Part shown: positions 25,413 to 35,754 of the stretch, one piece after another | How the letters are laid out: each line of letters begins with the position of its first letter | How positions within the stretch are numbered: position 1 is the stretch's first letter | Assembly (NCBI GenBank): GCA_022606425.2 | Contig: JAHDVF020000432.1 | Coordinates: 186,001 to 250,000 of the forward strand | Length of the DNA stretch: 64,000 nt | From: Lepidostoma basale | Lineage: Eukaryota > Arthropoda > Insecta > Trichoptera > Lepidostomatidae | Direction: 5' to 3' | Program-made: the position numbers and the translations under genes | Notes under the pieces: model-generated | What the model was told of the DNA's origin: nothing | The model's database searches: none | What the model saw: the letters and a program-made list of their open reading frames with translations, nothing else

Positions 25413-27110
25413 CTGAAAAACGACAGAAACAGTTGAAAGTTTGACAATACTTGCCTATCCAATCGTCGATAGTCGCACAACAAGAGCCCGCGACCCACCG
25501 CAGTCTACTTAGTGTGTGCCTACCCGCTGTATCATTTGCCGTGGCTGCTGGCTGACCATCCTGTCCATCCTGGAATACCTACAACTACCTACCTATTGGA
25601 TTTTAGCGAGTCCGTGAAACTTAAAGCATCCACACTTCCCAACTCCATAATTGTGGAGTAAAAAGCTAAGTTAATTTAATCATATTGTATTCTTAGAATA
25701 TTCATATTTACACTGATACTCACTACACTAGGTACACATTTCCTCGTAGCTGCATAATAAGGCAAGTAAACAAATGACGTGATAACTCGCAGTCGGCGTC
25801 CGGCCCTAGGCAATACGATAACGAGTTAACTCGCATTTGCCAGTCGGCGTGTTCCGGGCAGGTGTGCGCTACGGATAAGGACGGGGCAAAGGGCGCGAGC
25901 TCTCCGCTACTTGTCCAAATCCAGTAAAGAACGCAAAGGAAGAGACACAAGAAATATAGCAATAGATTATGATAGCCTCCAAAGCGGAAGTTACATATTT
26001 GTGTACAAGAATAGAATAGAGTGCACCTCACCAGATTTTCTTCCAAAACACTAAACACCTCCCAGTGTAGGCACTTGGTGCAAATCGTACTTCTGTTATC
26101 TCAAGATATCTCGCTCAGTGGCGCGCGGTGCCGATGCCGCATGCCGTACACTCGCGTTGCATTGCGCACTCCACGAGCCACGAGTGAAGGCGCGGCATGC
26201 AGCAGTGCACGCGAGTTAGATTGACACCGTGGAAGGTACAAACTACAACATATATTTTAAAGGGGGTCCACAGTTGCGGAAATACTATCTCTTTAAAATG
26301 TAAAATTACTATAATAGCAATACTAATAACCAATATTTATGTACTCTCTCTCACTCTGAAGAGACAACTATGGTCATCTCCTGGAATCCGGTTTTGGTCA
26401 ACATCAGAAAACTTAGTTTGACGCTCGTACATCCGAGTGATCCAGATGAGAGAAGCTTGGCTCCTAACTCCTAACCCGGTTCCTTCTACATAAAATTTAA
26501 CTATTTCTGCTCCTATTGGAAATTGTTTAATCAATTATTGTCCCGTAGATATTTTTGTACGACAAAAAAAGTCTTCAATGACTGTACGTGGGAGTCAAAT
26601 CTGCTAGAACGATGAACACCTCCAAAACTTTTAGTCGGTGCACGCTAGCAACCCACAGGCCGCCTGTGCCCGCCGAATGATGATAAGAAGGCGGGATCTA
26701 ATCAGTTGGACAAACCATTATAATATTATTATCGTGATAAAGGGCTGGCGAATGTGAACACACCGAGCACCCGGCACGGCAGCGGCAGCGGGATGAAAAT
26801 CAAACACAATAAATCTTGTACGGAATAACACATTATATTTATAATTAATCACAAATTCAGGAGAGTTATAAAAAATGACATCTGATTACTTACTGGCTTG
26901 GCTGCGGATTGGTGACTAAGAGCACTTTTGCACGAGCCGCAATCCCAAAACCAAACTCGATGGATACATTCAGACATACGGAAATTACATTTTATTATTA
27001 CAACTAACGCTTTGTCTGCAGGTAGATTTGCGCGCTCGTTGACACGCCTAACTTGAAATTGAATGACAATTATTTCATTAATTTTTTGTACATTTTAAAA
27101 TGTGTTAAAA
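25413..27110. other. 5' flank of the DGAT2-like gene, no other gene seen
   Basis: The minus-strand gene's non-coding 5' exon and promoter must lie somewhere here, but I cannot place them. Open frames present are short and featureless. Confidence 0.35.
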
Positions 27111-27370
27111 ATCGTCTTCATCATAAGTCTACACCCGTCCACTCCTGGACGTAGGCCTCCTCCATCTGCATCCATGTCGTGCCGGCGGTCTCTTTAATGT
27201 GGTCCCTCCATCCAAGTTGCGGATGTCTCAGGTTTCAGGTCACAGTTCTAGGATACCAGCAAAGGAGGCGCTTTGTCCATCTATTGTCAGAGATGCGAGC
27301 GTCGTGGTATGCCCAGCACCAGTTTAGCTCTGCCACTCTTCCCATGATGTCTGACAAAGCCTTCAACATT
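27110..27370. repeat. Possible LINE-derived repeat fragment
   Basis: Contains TCCACTCCTGGACGTAGGCC, resembling the CCACTGCTGGACATAGGCCTCC block common in insect LINE-derived repeats. No conserved frame was followed through, so the assignment is tentative. Confidence 0.35.
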
Positions 27371-27699
27371 TATGCTGGTTGTAATGTCTTTTGAGTAAAT
27401 AAACTGATTGGATTTGACACTCCTGTTGGGGCTCGGTATACTTCCAAATACAGAGGAACCTCTCACAAGAGAGAATATTCGTTCCAGAATCTTACTCGTT
27501 ATGTGAAACACTCATTAAGCCAAACAATTGTTCCCATATAAATCAATGCAAAATATGATTATGCGTTCCATGCCGAAAAAGAAATTATTTTTAAAAATAT
27601 ATTTTTAATGTTTATTAAAATAAAATTACATACATATAAATTGTTAAGGAATGTAATAACCTGGAATGCGATTTCGATTTGCAAAAAACAACAAAAAAA

Positions 27700-28150
27700 T
27701 TTTAAATAACTCATTTATTATTTATGAATTTACGACAAATAATTGTCGAAAGTTGTCTAGAGGCATTTGCTTTTGCCAGCGGTTCCAAAATTTGTGACAC
27801 AGCATTATCATTGAATAATTTTTTTGCAGAACACATAGCCAGCCACCTCCTTGTTAGGGTAATGGGGTTTCACATGCTTTCAGCATTTCTCTTATTGTGG
27901 TAGAAGACTATTGCTCTGCTACCTCCTCGTCCACTAACAAACTCTCTTCTATAACTTCTTGCTATGAAACACAATGGTTGTTATCCACCTCTAGTCCCAT
28001 GGTATTGACCAAAGACACAATCGTTGACTATAGAATCCACAGGTACTGGTTCACACCCCTCAAAATGCTCTCTGGCCAAAGCTTCTTGCCAGCAGAAGTG
28101 AGGGTCTTCTTGGTAACCCTTTCCCACGCCTTGCAAATCATCTAGAGCAT
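27700..28150 (-). pseudogene. Tigger/pogo transposase C-terminal relic
   Basis: The minus strand reads KAWERVTKKTLTSAGKKLWP, then IVSLVNTMGLEVDNNHCVS, QEVIEESLLVDEEVAEQ, STTIREMLKACET and LFNDNAVSQILEPLAKANAS, with stops and shifts between. The order AW..V...TL...KKLWP / IVSLG.SMGLEV / EE...L / NDNA.SHF matches the end of Tigger (pogo, CENP-B-like) transposases. A second copy of the 3' part is at 53090-53340. Confidence 0.72.
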
Positions 28151-28854
28151 AGGTTCCCAAAGTGGGCTGGAGGGAGCTGAGGAGGTAATTCTGGCTCTGG
28201 GGGAGTAGGGGAGCCCTGGGAAGCAAAAGGGGCCATGGGGTGCTAAAATTTATAACCGTATAGAAAAAAGTAACCGATTGCAAATAGTTGGCTGCGGAGA
28301 TTCGCTGATGCTGCTGACTAAAATAGAGCCAAAAATAGAAAACAAATAATGGAAGAACACCAAGTTCATCCTTCACATTAGAAATTAATTAAATTTTACA
28401 TTATTTCTGATAATAATTTATTTTTTCGAATTGTTTTATTCCCAATGAAATTGTTATTATTATTTTTCCTCTAACATTTTCAACACCTATAAGCATTTTT
28501 AATGTCTTAATCCGCCACCTGTGCATACCACCTGTGGTTTAGTACTTGCGAGGCTCTCTAGTCGTGAAGTAAAACATTTGATAATGCCCGAGAAGGGCGA
28601 AACATGTCATTCGATATAAAATTTAATAAAACTCCTGGAAGACAGACGTTTTCATTTATATTAATTACTTCAAATTTGTTTACCAATTACGTTCACGGTA
28701 TTCACACCTCAAATGGCTCTAGACCAGAGGTTGGAGAACAACAAAAGTCAGTCTTTGCACTTTGCTATGAGAGTGTCCGTGGAGTTATACTTCACCCTCT
28801 AGAATTTGATTCTTACTCTACTTGGGATAATAGTAACTTTCACAGTTCAAGGCG

Positions 28855-29877
28855 CTATAGATCATCTTGTATAACTTTAGTGTAGGTACTGATTTGATTT
28901 CGGAGGCGGTCGATGTTGTGTGTTATGTCCTTGTTGACTTCCGTGTAGGCCGGCGCACTGCTGTGGCTGCAACTGTACGCCTGCAGGGACAGCTGGGCCT
29001 CCAAGATTCTGCAACCACAACACACCTATAATATAACCATTCTCACCATTCCAGACACCTCGTCTAGAGACAAGTGAATCATTATACCGGGCTTTCAACT
29101 CCATGAAGTGATTCTTGACATCGTAGAGCTGCACGGCGCCCGCGGCAGCCTCGAGGGCGGGCCCGCGGCGGTGCCGGGCCCAGCGCTGCAGGAGGCCGCA
29201 ACGGCGCCCCTGCAGTTCCACCGCACCCGCCAGCTGCAGCAGGTACTCCTCCGAGAGCTGGCGCAGCCGCCCCCTCTCCCGCTCGGCCCTCCCCCCCGCA
29301 TCCCGGAAGTGCCGCAGCCAGCGGGGGTACTTCTCTACAATCTGATTCTCCAACTCCAGCTGTAGGCACTTTTGTTCGTTGTAAGTAAAATCTTCCAGCT
29401 TCATCGGTGATAAGCCTGTTGGAGACACAATGAAGAAATGAAGCGCAAAGCTGATATAGATATAAATGAGAGATCAAAGAGTTATTTCAAATGTTGATGC
29501 CAGGAAGTGACAAAATGTGAAACGATGTACAAACACAGCAAGATCACAGGGCAGTGGTCTACTAGGTCGTCTTCGTAAAGGCTAGGGGATAATGTAAAAA
29601 ATAGAAGAAGAAAAAAAGGATACGCGAGAAATGAAGAGTAAGCAAGGAAAGATTACACACCAAAAATGTTGTTTGATTTGTAGTCACTGTTATATGGTTT
29701 GTGAAGGCTTGTGTGCAGCGATAAATCCACATTAGACAAGAATTTACTCAATTTCTCTCTCAAAGAATCCGTTAAACTAAATTCGTTGTCACAAATATCC
29801 TTTAAAAGACTTATTAATAACTTCTGTTTATAATAATTAAGTTCCGGGTCATCCACAAAAACACTATGTTTTTCCAT
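28855..29877 (-). CDS. HAUS4: Coiled-coil protein, probable HAUS augmin-like complex subunit 4
   Basis: Three exons: 29877-29661, 29415-29088, 29008-28855, with donors GTGTG and GTATAA, AG acceptors and a continuous frame of 232 aa ending STYTKVIQDDL. The assignment rests on ordered weak similarity to vertebrate HAUS4: L.P....DF.....LQ.E.E.Q..EK (here LSPMKLEDFTYNEQ, CLQLELENQIVEKY) and, near the C-terminus, VK...M.LK.R..E....S..Y (here VKNHFMELKARILEAQ, LSLQAYS). Augmin loads gamma-tubulin on spindle microtubules. The middle is Arg/Glu/Leu-rich with predicted coiled coil, and that exon is far more G+C-rich than its flanks. It is shorter than the about 360-aa human protein, so an upstream exon may be missed. 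Confidence 0.62.
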
Positions 29878-30125
29878 TATAAAATTCTTTATAAGATTAC
29901 TTAGGAAGTTACAAAAAAAACAATCAATTGACTAGAAAGTTATTGCTAAAATTATGAGATACTGCTCTAAAACTAACTGCTAAGCTAAACACAGAGCGTT
30001 TGAACGTCATTCGTAAAATGTGCAAAAGTAACGGAAAACAAACTGACAGCAGTGACAGGTCTCCCGGCAGTGCTGCCAGCATAGAATTTAATGTTTGCAA
30101 ACGTTAACATGAATTAAAACGCTAA
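29878..30125. promoter_or_regulatory. Upstream region of the HAUS4-like gene
   Basis: AT-rich sequence immediately 5' of the minus-strand ATG. No specific core-promoter element can be defended. Confidence 0.3.
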
Positions 30126-30129
30126 TAAT

Positions 30130-30530
30130 CCATTAAAATTATCGTAATGCCTGGACGATTTTCTGACGTACGGTGGAAATCTGGTTTGGTCGTTTATCGG
30201 AAGTGCAGATGATTTTTCGCTGCTGGCGATTGTCTTCGGATAGCTAATGCGGTACCCACTTTCCAAGCTTGGATACTTTCCTGATCTCATTTAAGCGACG
30301 AAAGACTGTTCCATAAGATCCATACTTTGCCTATCTGATGCACTGTTAATTGTGGCTCTTACTCCACAAGACTTTTAAGAACGTCGTTGTCAAAATTAAC
30401 AGGATGTCCTGAACGGGGTTCATCATCTATACTGCTATCTCCGTCTTTAAAATTTTTAAACCATTTCTGGACAATATTATTCGTTTTTGAATAACAAGCC
30501 GTATTAAGAAATTTTAATAATACTTTAATT
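30130..30530 (-). pseudogene. Mariner-superfamily transposase N-terminal relic
   Basis: The minus frame reads IVQKWFKNFKDGDSSIDDEP, RSGHPVNFDNDVLKSLVE, then PQLTVHQIGKV. This is the helix-turn-helix and linker of mariner-type transposases (W F..F..GD.S..DEPRSG.P...D). Stops interrupt it and no catalytic domain follows in frame. Confidence 0.68.
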
Positions 30531-30886
30531 TAAAGATAACAGAAAAAATTCAATCTGCTTATTAGGTTTAACATGAAGATACCTATACAGAAGACAGAAT
30601 GATAATTAATTAAAAACGAAAAAATAAATTGCCATCTTGAACAATGAACAAAAGATGGGATTGTTCATAAGAACAAATTGTTAGGTATATTTCGCTGTCA
30701 CGGGGTGAAACACGAGATATACTCGTATCTCACTCCCGATCTCGAAGCAACTCCTCACAACGTGTTGCCCATGTGCTTCGCCAATGCTAATTATTATTTT
30801 GTTAATTGAGATTGCTCCGGGATGTATAGTGATATGAGATTGAAACCAATATTTACTATTTACAATTATATTTAACCGTCGCGTTG

Positions 30887-31628
30887 CCATGTGGTCAATT
30901 GAGTTTCCACTGCCAATTTAAAGTTGATTTTCTTAAAACCTATGGACCCTAATATTATAAAAAAAATTGTAATCCTCCATTGAAGTGTTCTCAATATTTC
31001 GTAATAAAAAAAAAAGCAAAAAATTAATTCCTTCATCCCAAAAAAATATATTTTTTAAGACTGCCCTCACCTTCATTCGTGTTAAGGTAGAATTTGTTTT
31101 GCTAATATTTACAACTTTATCAAAAGTGACAAATACTTACTCGCTGTTTTGAACGTATTATAAATTATATATTTGGCCTTTTCTCATAGGTACGTAATAA
31201 TACCGACTGTGGACGGAAACGCAGCACGCAACTTAATAATATCAGAACTGTGAAAATATTAACACTTTACCAAAAGGGACAAATATTAATACGTACTCGT
31301 TGTCTTGAACGTACTATACTTTTTGCCTAGGTGCCTTTATCATACGTAAAATTATAGCGGCGCGGCCGCGGCGCGGCGCGGCGGAGCGAGACAAGTTCAT
31401 ACTTGGTGTCAGTCGCTCATATGCTGTGACGCATTCCATATCAGAAATCGCATGGTTCCAGAAAAAAATTAATAATGATATGTTTTTCAAATAATCCATG
31501 TATGTTATAGATATCGATCTATTCCTAATGAAATTCCCTACAAGATGACATAAATTAAATTTTGATTCATCGAGTCATATGCTTGATATTTAGATAAAGT
31601 TAGCGGTAAACTGAATTGACCACATGGG
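30887..31628. mobile_element. Putative 740-bp non-autonomous DNA element with short TIRs and an internal direct repeat
   Basis: CCATGTGGTCAATTGAGTTT at 30887 is repeated inverted at the right end, where AAACTGAATTGACCACATGG ends at 31627. Inside, two similar blocks about 150 bp apart (near 31099 and 31252) share TTTA.CAAAAG.GACAAATA, TACTCG.TGT.TTGAACGTA.TA. No coding sequence. No clear target duplication is seen, so an alternative is two independent repeat fragments. Confidence 0.5.
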
Positions 31629-31759
31629 AGCGAGCGTTTTGTTTTGAACACGGTACGTTGAGGGTTAATGATACAAAATAAAGAAACAAGATTACTAATG
31701 AACTAAAGGGGGCTTACATGCTATTCGTTGGCCAACGAACTAAAACTAACGTAACTACG

Positions 31760-32160
31760 AAAGCGGTGATCTCTGGCGAGGACCGACGCTGGCGGAAGCC
31801 GGCGTGACGGCGCGGCTGGTTGGCCAGCACGAGGACTGCCGGAGGCTGCACGGCACAGAAGCATCACGCGGATGATGGACCGCGGATGGCGTGGGTCCCG
31901 TCCGCAGCGACAGCAGTGGCCAGCATCGGGCCTCCATGATGATAATCTGGGCCTTGGTTGCTGGCGCCATGCGGCATGTATTTCACGATCTCATCCTCGT
32001 TTAGATTCACTTCCACCGTAGGTCGGTGACAGACTACTCGCGATCTTTTGAGATTACCTCCCCGGCGCGCGTTCGCCGGGGAGAGATGTTCCTTCCCGAG
32101 GGCCGGGGACAGACTGACTGACTGACGACTCGAGCTCAAGGGGGGTTAGGTCTTCCCCCC
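31760..32160. repeat. G+C-rich segment of probable retroelement origin
   Basis: A sharply bounded G+C-rich block in AT-rich surroundings, open over about 90 codons on the minus strand (CHRPTVEVNLNEDEIVKYMP, then GASNQGPDYHHGG). The outer strand ends in AAGCCCCCTTTAGTTC. It looks like an inserted sequence, but I do not recognise a domain. Confidence 0.35.
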
Positions 32161-32714
32161 CCAAAGTGTTGCCGTTCGGCATAATTCGGCCCGGCAGTAC
32201 TTACGAAAATTGCGATACCGGGGCAGAACGCTATTTTTTTAATCACAAAATTGTCACTTCACTTCTTTAAACACTATTATTGTTTTTCCTACCCACTATC
32301 ATTGTTATTCATAGTCTTATCACTAATTAAAATTAAACTTAACTAAGATCAAACAAGCCTCCAGAGAGAAAACGTATTTTCGGCCATGTAAAATTTGTCT
32401 AGTGCATTCTCACCTAGTATGCCATGAAACATGGCTATATCAATATTTCTTTAATAAATCAATGGAAAAACGAAGTGTATAAAGTTGTTATAGAAAAATA
32501 AAATTGTATTAAAAATTTGTATGAATAATAAAAAAACAAAAGAGACAAATTAGCTGGCTATTGCACTTTCTTTCTTTGGCTATGGACCACTCTTACAATC
32601 CTGCAAAATCCCATCCCAAAGTCAGTTTTGTTTGAGGGGTCCTCAACTGCTACATCAATTTCCATATTGGTGACAGAGAGTGACTTTGATCTTGCACTAC
32701 TCATATATTTATTT

Positions 32715-32940
32715 ACAACAACAACAAACCATCACGCCGTTTCCCGGATGTGAACTCGATCTTAACACACCTCTCTAGCTCCATGTCATCCACATTTATA
32801 CCCGCACATCTAACACGGCTGACCTTTAAAATTTGATTAACTCCATCATGCCAAGCTTTCCCCGGTCTCCCACGACTCCATACTTCATTCTCATCGTTCA
32901 CATACTCGTATACCCTACATTCATAACCATTCTTTCTTTA
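32715..32940 (-). mobile_element. 3' end of an RTE-like retroelement related to 3330-5521
   Basis: The minus frame reads SRGRPGKAWHDGVNQILKVS and then VDDMELERCVKIEF, the degraded counterpart of RGRPRKTWHDQINQILNVG in the 3372-5495 ORF. Both copies end with GGCGTGATGG immediately before a microsatellite-like tail, here GTTTGTTGTTGTTG. Confidence 0.75.
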
Positions 32941-32969
32941 TCCACAATCCTTTCATAATACTTTCTTAC

Positions 32970-33899
32970 GTCTAGGGCAGAATTTCCCAACCTTATTTGT
33001 ACGATGCCCCAATTCAATGATTCTCCCCCCCCCCCTATAATTTTTTTATTTACCTAAAAAATCCTGAAAAAAATAATGAATTGCTTGAAATAAAAAATGC
33101 ACATACTTATGCAATATATATTATTTTTATTTAATTTTCATAAATAAATAATAAATATGTATATTATATTACATTACTACTCAAAAGAAAATTAGTGCGG
33201 TCCTTGGGTTTGATGTGAGCTGCAAAGAGTTTTTATGTGTGGTACTAATTTGGTCAATTTTAATCTTAAATCTCTCTGATGTGTGATATCAAGACGATTT
33301 ACATTTTTTTTTCAATAACAATTATTTACAGCACTAAAATCGCATTCAACCAAATATGATGATGGGAATGGCAACAGTAATTTTCTTGCTAAATTTGTCT
33401 TAATCAAGCATTTAGTTTCTGTCTCGGCACAAAGCCACGCCATTGTATTTTTTATGTTGAATAGTGCCTTAAAAGATTCATCATTTTGCAATTCTAGAAT
33501 TTCTTCTTGATATTGCATGGCTACATAACTACCAATATTGGTTGAGTTATTCAAGATGGGAAAGAATTTTCTTTTAAATCCGCAATAAGAATTACATACA
33601 GCTGAATCACACACTTATTTAGCCAATAAAATGGCTCAAATTTGTTGTCCATGAAGCCATATTATATTATGGTATCTTAGATTTAACACCAATAAGGGTC
33701 TACAAGGAGCACCTTGTACTTGTTTATTTAGAATGTTTCAGTTTCAAAGATGTCTGTCAAATAACTCAATAATGCTTGACCCGAAGTCCGATACATTTAA
33801 AAATGCGTTTGTGTAAACAATGTAACAAATATGTATTAATGATTTAGCCCCCCCGAGACATTCAAATTGCCCCCCATGTTGGGAAACACTGGTCTAGGG
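32970..33899 (-). mobile_element. hAT transposon remnant (ZBED-type) with perfect 8-bp target duplication
   Basis: Element 32978-33891 is flanked by GTCTAGGG on both sides (32970-32977 and 33892-33899). Its ends are CAGAATTTCCCAACCTT and the inverse ATGTTGGGAAACACTG, hAT-like CAG...TG termini. The minus strand keeps the end of a transposase: ILELQNDESFKALFNIKN and LLPFPSSYLVECDFSAVNN, corresponding to the hAT dimerisation region (LLPFP.SYL.E..FS), with RLDI text further on. At about 0.9 kb it is internally deleted. Confidence 0.88.
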
Positions 33900-35464
33900 G
33901 ATCTCACATATGGCGGCGATGTAACATACGAGTATGGCAGCTAACTAGCCGTGGGCAGTTGGTGTTTCTCCTCACCGGGGACAAATAAAACAAATAATGT
34001 TTTGAGAAATAATATATTTATTTTCAATTTCTTATAATCAAAATAAACTATTTAGGGAAAATAAGTACACTGGCATCATCATATGATCAGACGAACGATG
34101 AGAGAAACAACAGCCCTAAGTGAAATGAGGATGCACAGTTCAACTGTGACGGGTCCTGGCAGAAGGGGTCATTACCAGTGCACAAAGCAATATTTATTAC
34201 CTTTTATAAACTAAAATAAATCTAAAGGAGTTATATAATTACTGACCTACTCCGAAGTTTCATATTGGGGCAGTAAAATTAAAGATCAATAACCTTATTA
34301 AATTTATTCGGTGCAAACGTTTCGACCCATTCTTGGACAAGTTCCACGTTTTTAGAAATAAAATTTGTTTTATTCGTGACAATGCCCTGTCCGCAAGAAT
34401 GATTCTCCGTGTAAAGAGGAATTTTACAAAAAGTCTCTAGTTTGTGTGCAGGAGACTCCCTTCAACAACTTTCCAGCACGTGTGAATCTACGCGTATTTG
34501 ACGCTAACATTAATATTAAAGTAACTACTGCTATTAACTTTGAAGAAAACATTCTATCATACTTTGCAGATTCCCAAATAGGGTGGCCGTTCTCTATATC
34601 CATATAAAACAACAGTATTGAATGGAATTGAATTATCTGATATCTTTAATGGAGTAGACCTAGTCAGCAACATCTTTTTGTATATAAACACAAACCCAAC
34701 ACCTAATGTCATAACTATAATAATATTTAAATCACTGGAATAGGCTCCGAGAGAAAACCTCGATCAAACGGAAAGGAAATTGAATTACTGGCAAATATAA
34801 ACGTATTGGTGGACTGGACAATGGCAAAATGCTGATTGCTTACGAACTAAGGGGAAACAAACCTCGGCCCCCGGTACCGCGAGTACAGCAGCACTGTTGG
34901 CACAACTGAACTGTCAGTCAGTACATCAGCTTCTAGACAATACTCTTTAATAATACTCTCTAACGTACGAAGTTTCAACAATCTATAATAACTATGGTAC
35001 ATTGTAAATAACAACAGATGATGTACCTATATCACTTGATCGGGAATAGCTCCCTTCATAAGCTTTGTTTGTTTCTAATCAACAAGACATCCGTAATTAA
35101 ACCAAGTCCTCTCCCTTACACAACAGAATGGGTGTCCGTAGCGTGTCCGTAGCATGGTCGCAACAATACTGTTTCTCCAAAAATATTAAATCTGTTAAAC
35201 GTGATGCCTAAATTCTCCTTACAAGATATTACAAAGAGAAGAGAAGAGACGAGACCAACCAAGGGGGCCCTTCCAACTGCGAGATTAAGTTCCATCCGTC
35301 TGCGTGTGGGATACAACTAGAGAATTTTTAGTGTTCTTATTCTTAGACTTATTCAAATATCAACAACGGTTTAACCTGAATCACCCTAAACCAAGTAACT
35401 CATATCTTCAGGCGTCCGAAACAATACAACTTTAAGCGGCACACATACAATTTTCATCCAAAAG
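33900..35464. other. Intergenic stretch downstream of GDAP2, no gene seen
   Basis: AT-rich; I find no exon structure, element ends or recognisable protein text. Confidence 0.4.
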
Positions 35465-35470
35465 TTTATT
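35465..35470 (-). terminator. Candidate GDAP2 polyadenylation signal
   Basis: AATAAA on the minus strand about 285 bp past the GDAP2 stop codon. Canonical hexamer in an AT-rich setting; other sites are possible. Confidence 0.45.
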
Positions 35471-35754
35471 TTATCAAAAATTCCGTCTTCATTGAAGAGC
35501 GGTACGTGAGCGGCACGACCGCCCCCCTCCTTCCTGCCGGCTGCACTTGTTTACTCTTAATCTATAATATAATATTAGTCACCTAGAGTATGATATTGCT
35601 ATGCGGATACTTCTTCAGGCTTGGATCACTCTAATTAGCTTCAGTCCTTGGATTTATAAAACAACTGTAACTGTAACTGTCCTCCGTAACTGTAACGGAT
35701 CACTTGTTGCGGCGCGGATGCCTCCATGGCATGCCTGCATACCACACGCTTGCC

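Noticed and set aside
27110..27400. Coding exon of a host gene
   Set aside because: The frame is short, and the CTGGACGTAGGCC word points to LINE-derived repeat DNA.
28145..28200. Complete hAT element starting at GGTTCCCAAAGTGGGC
   Set aside because: The word resembles a hAT terminus, but no inverse end or target duplication was found nearby.
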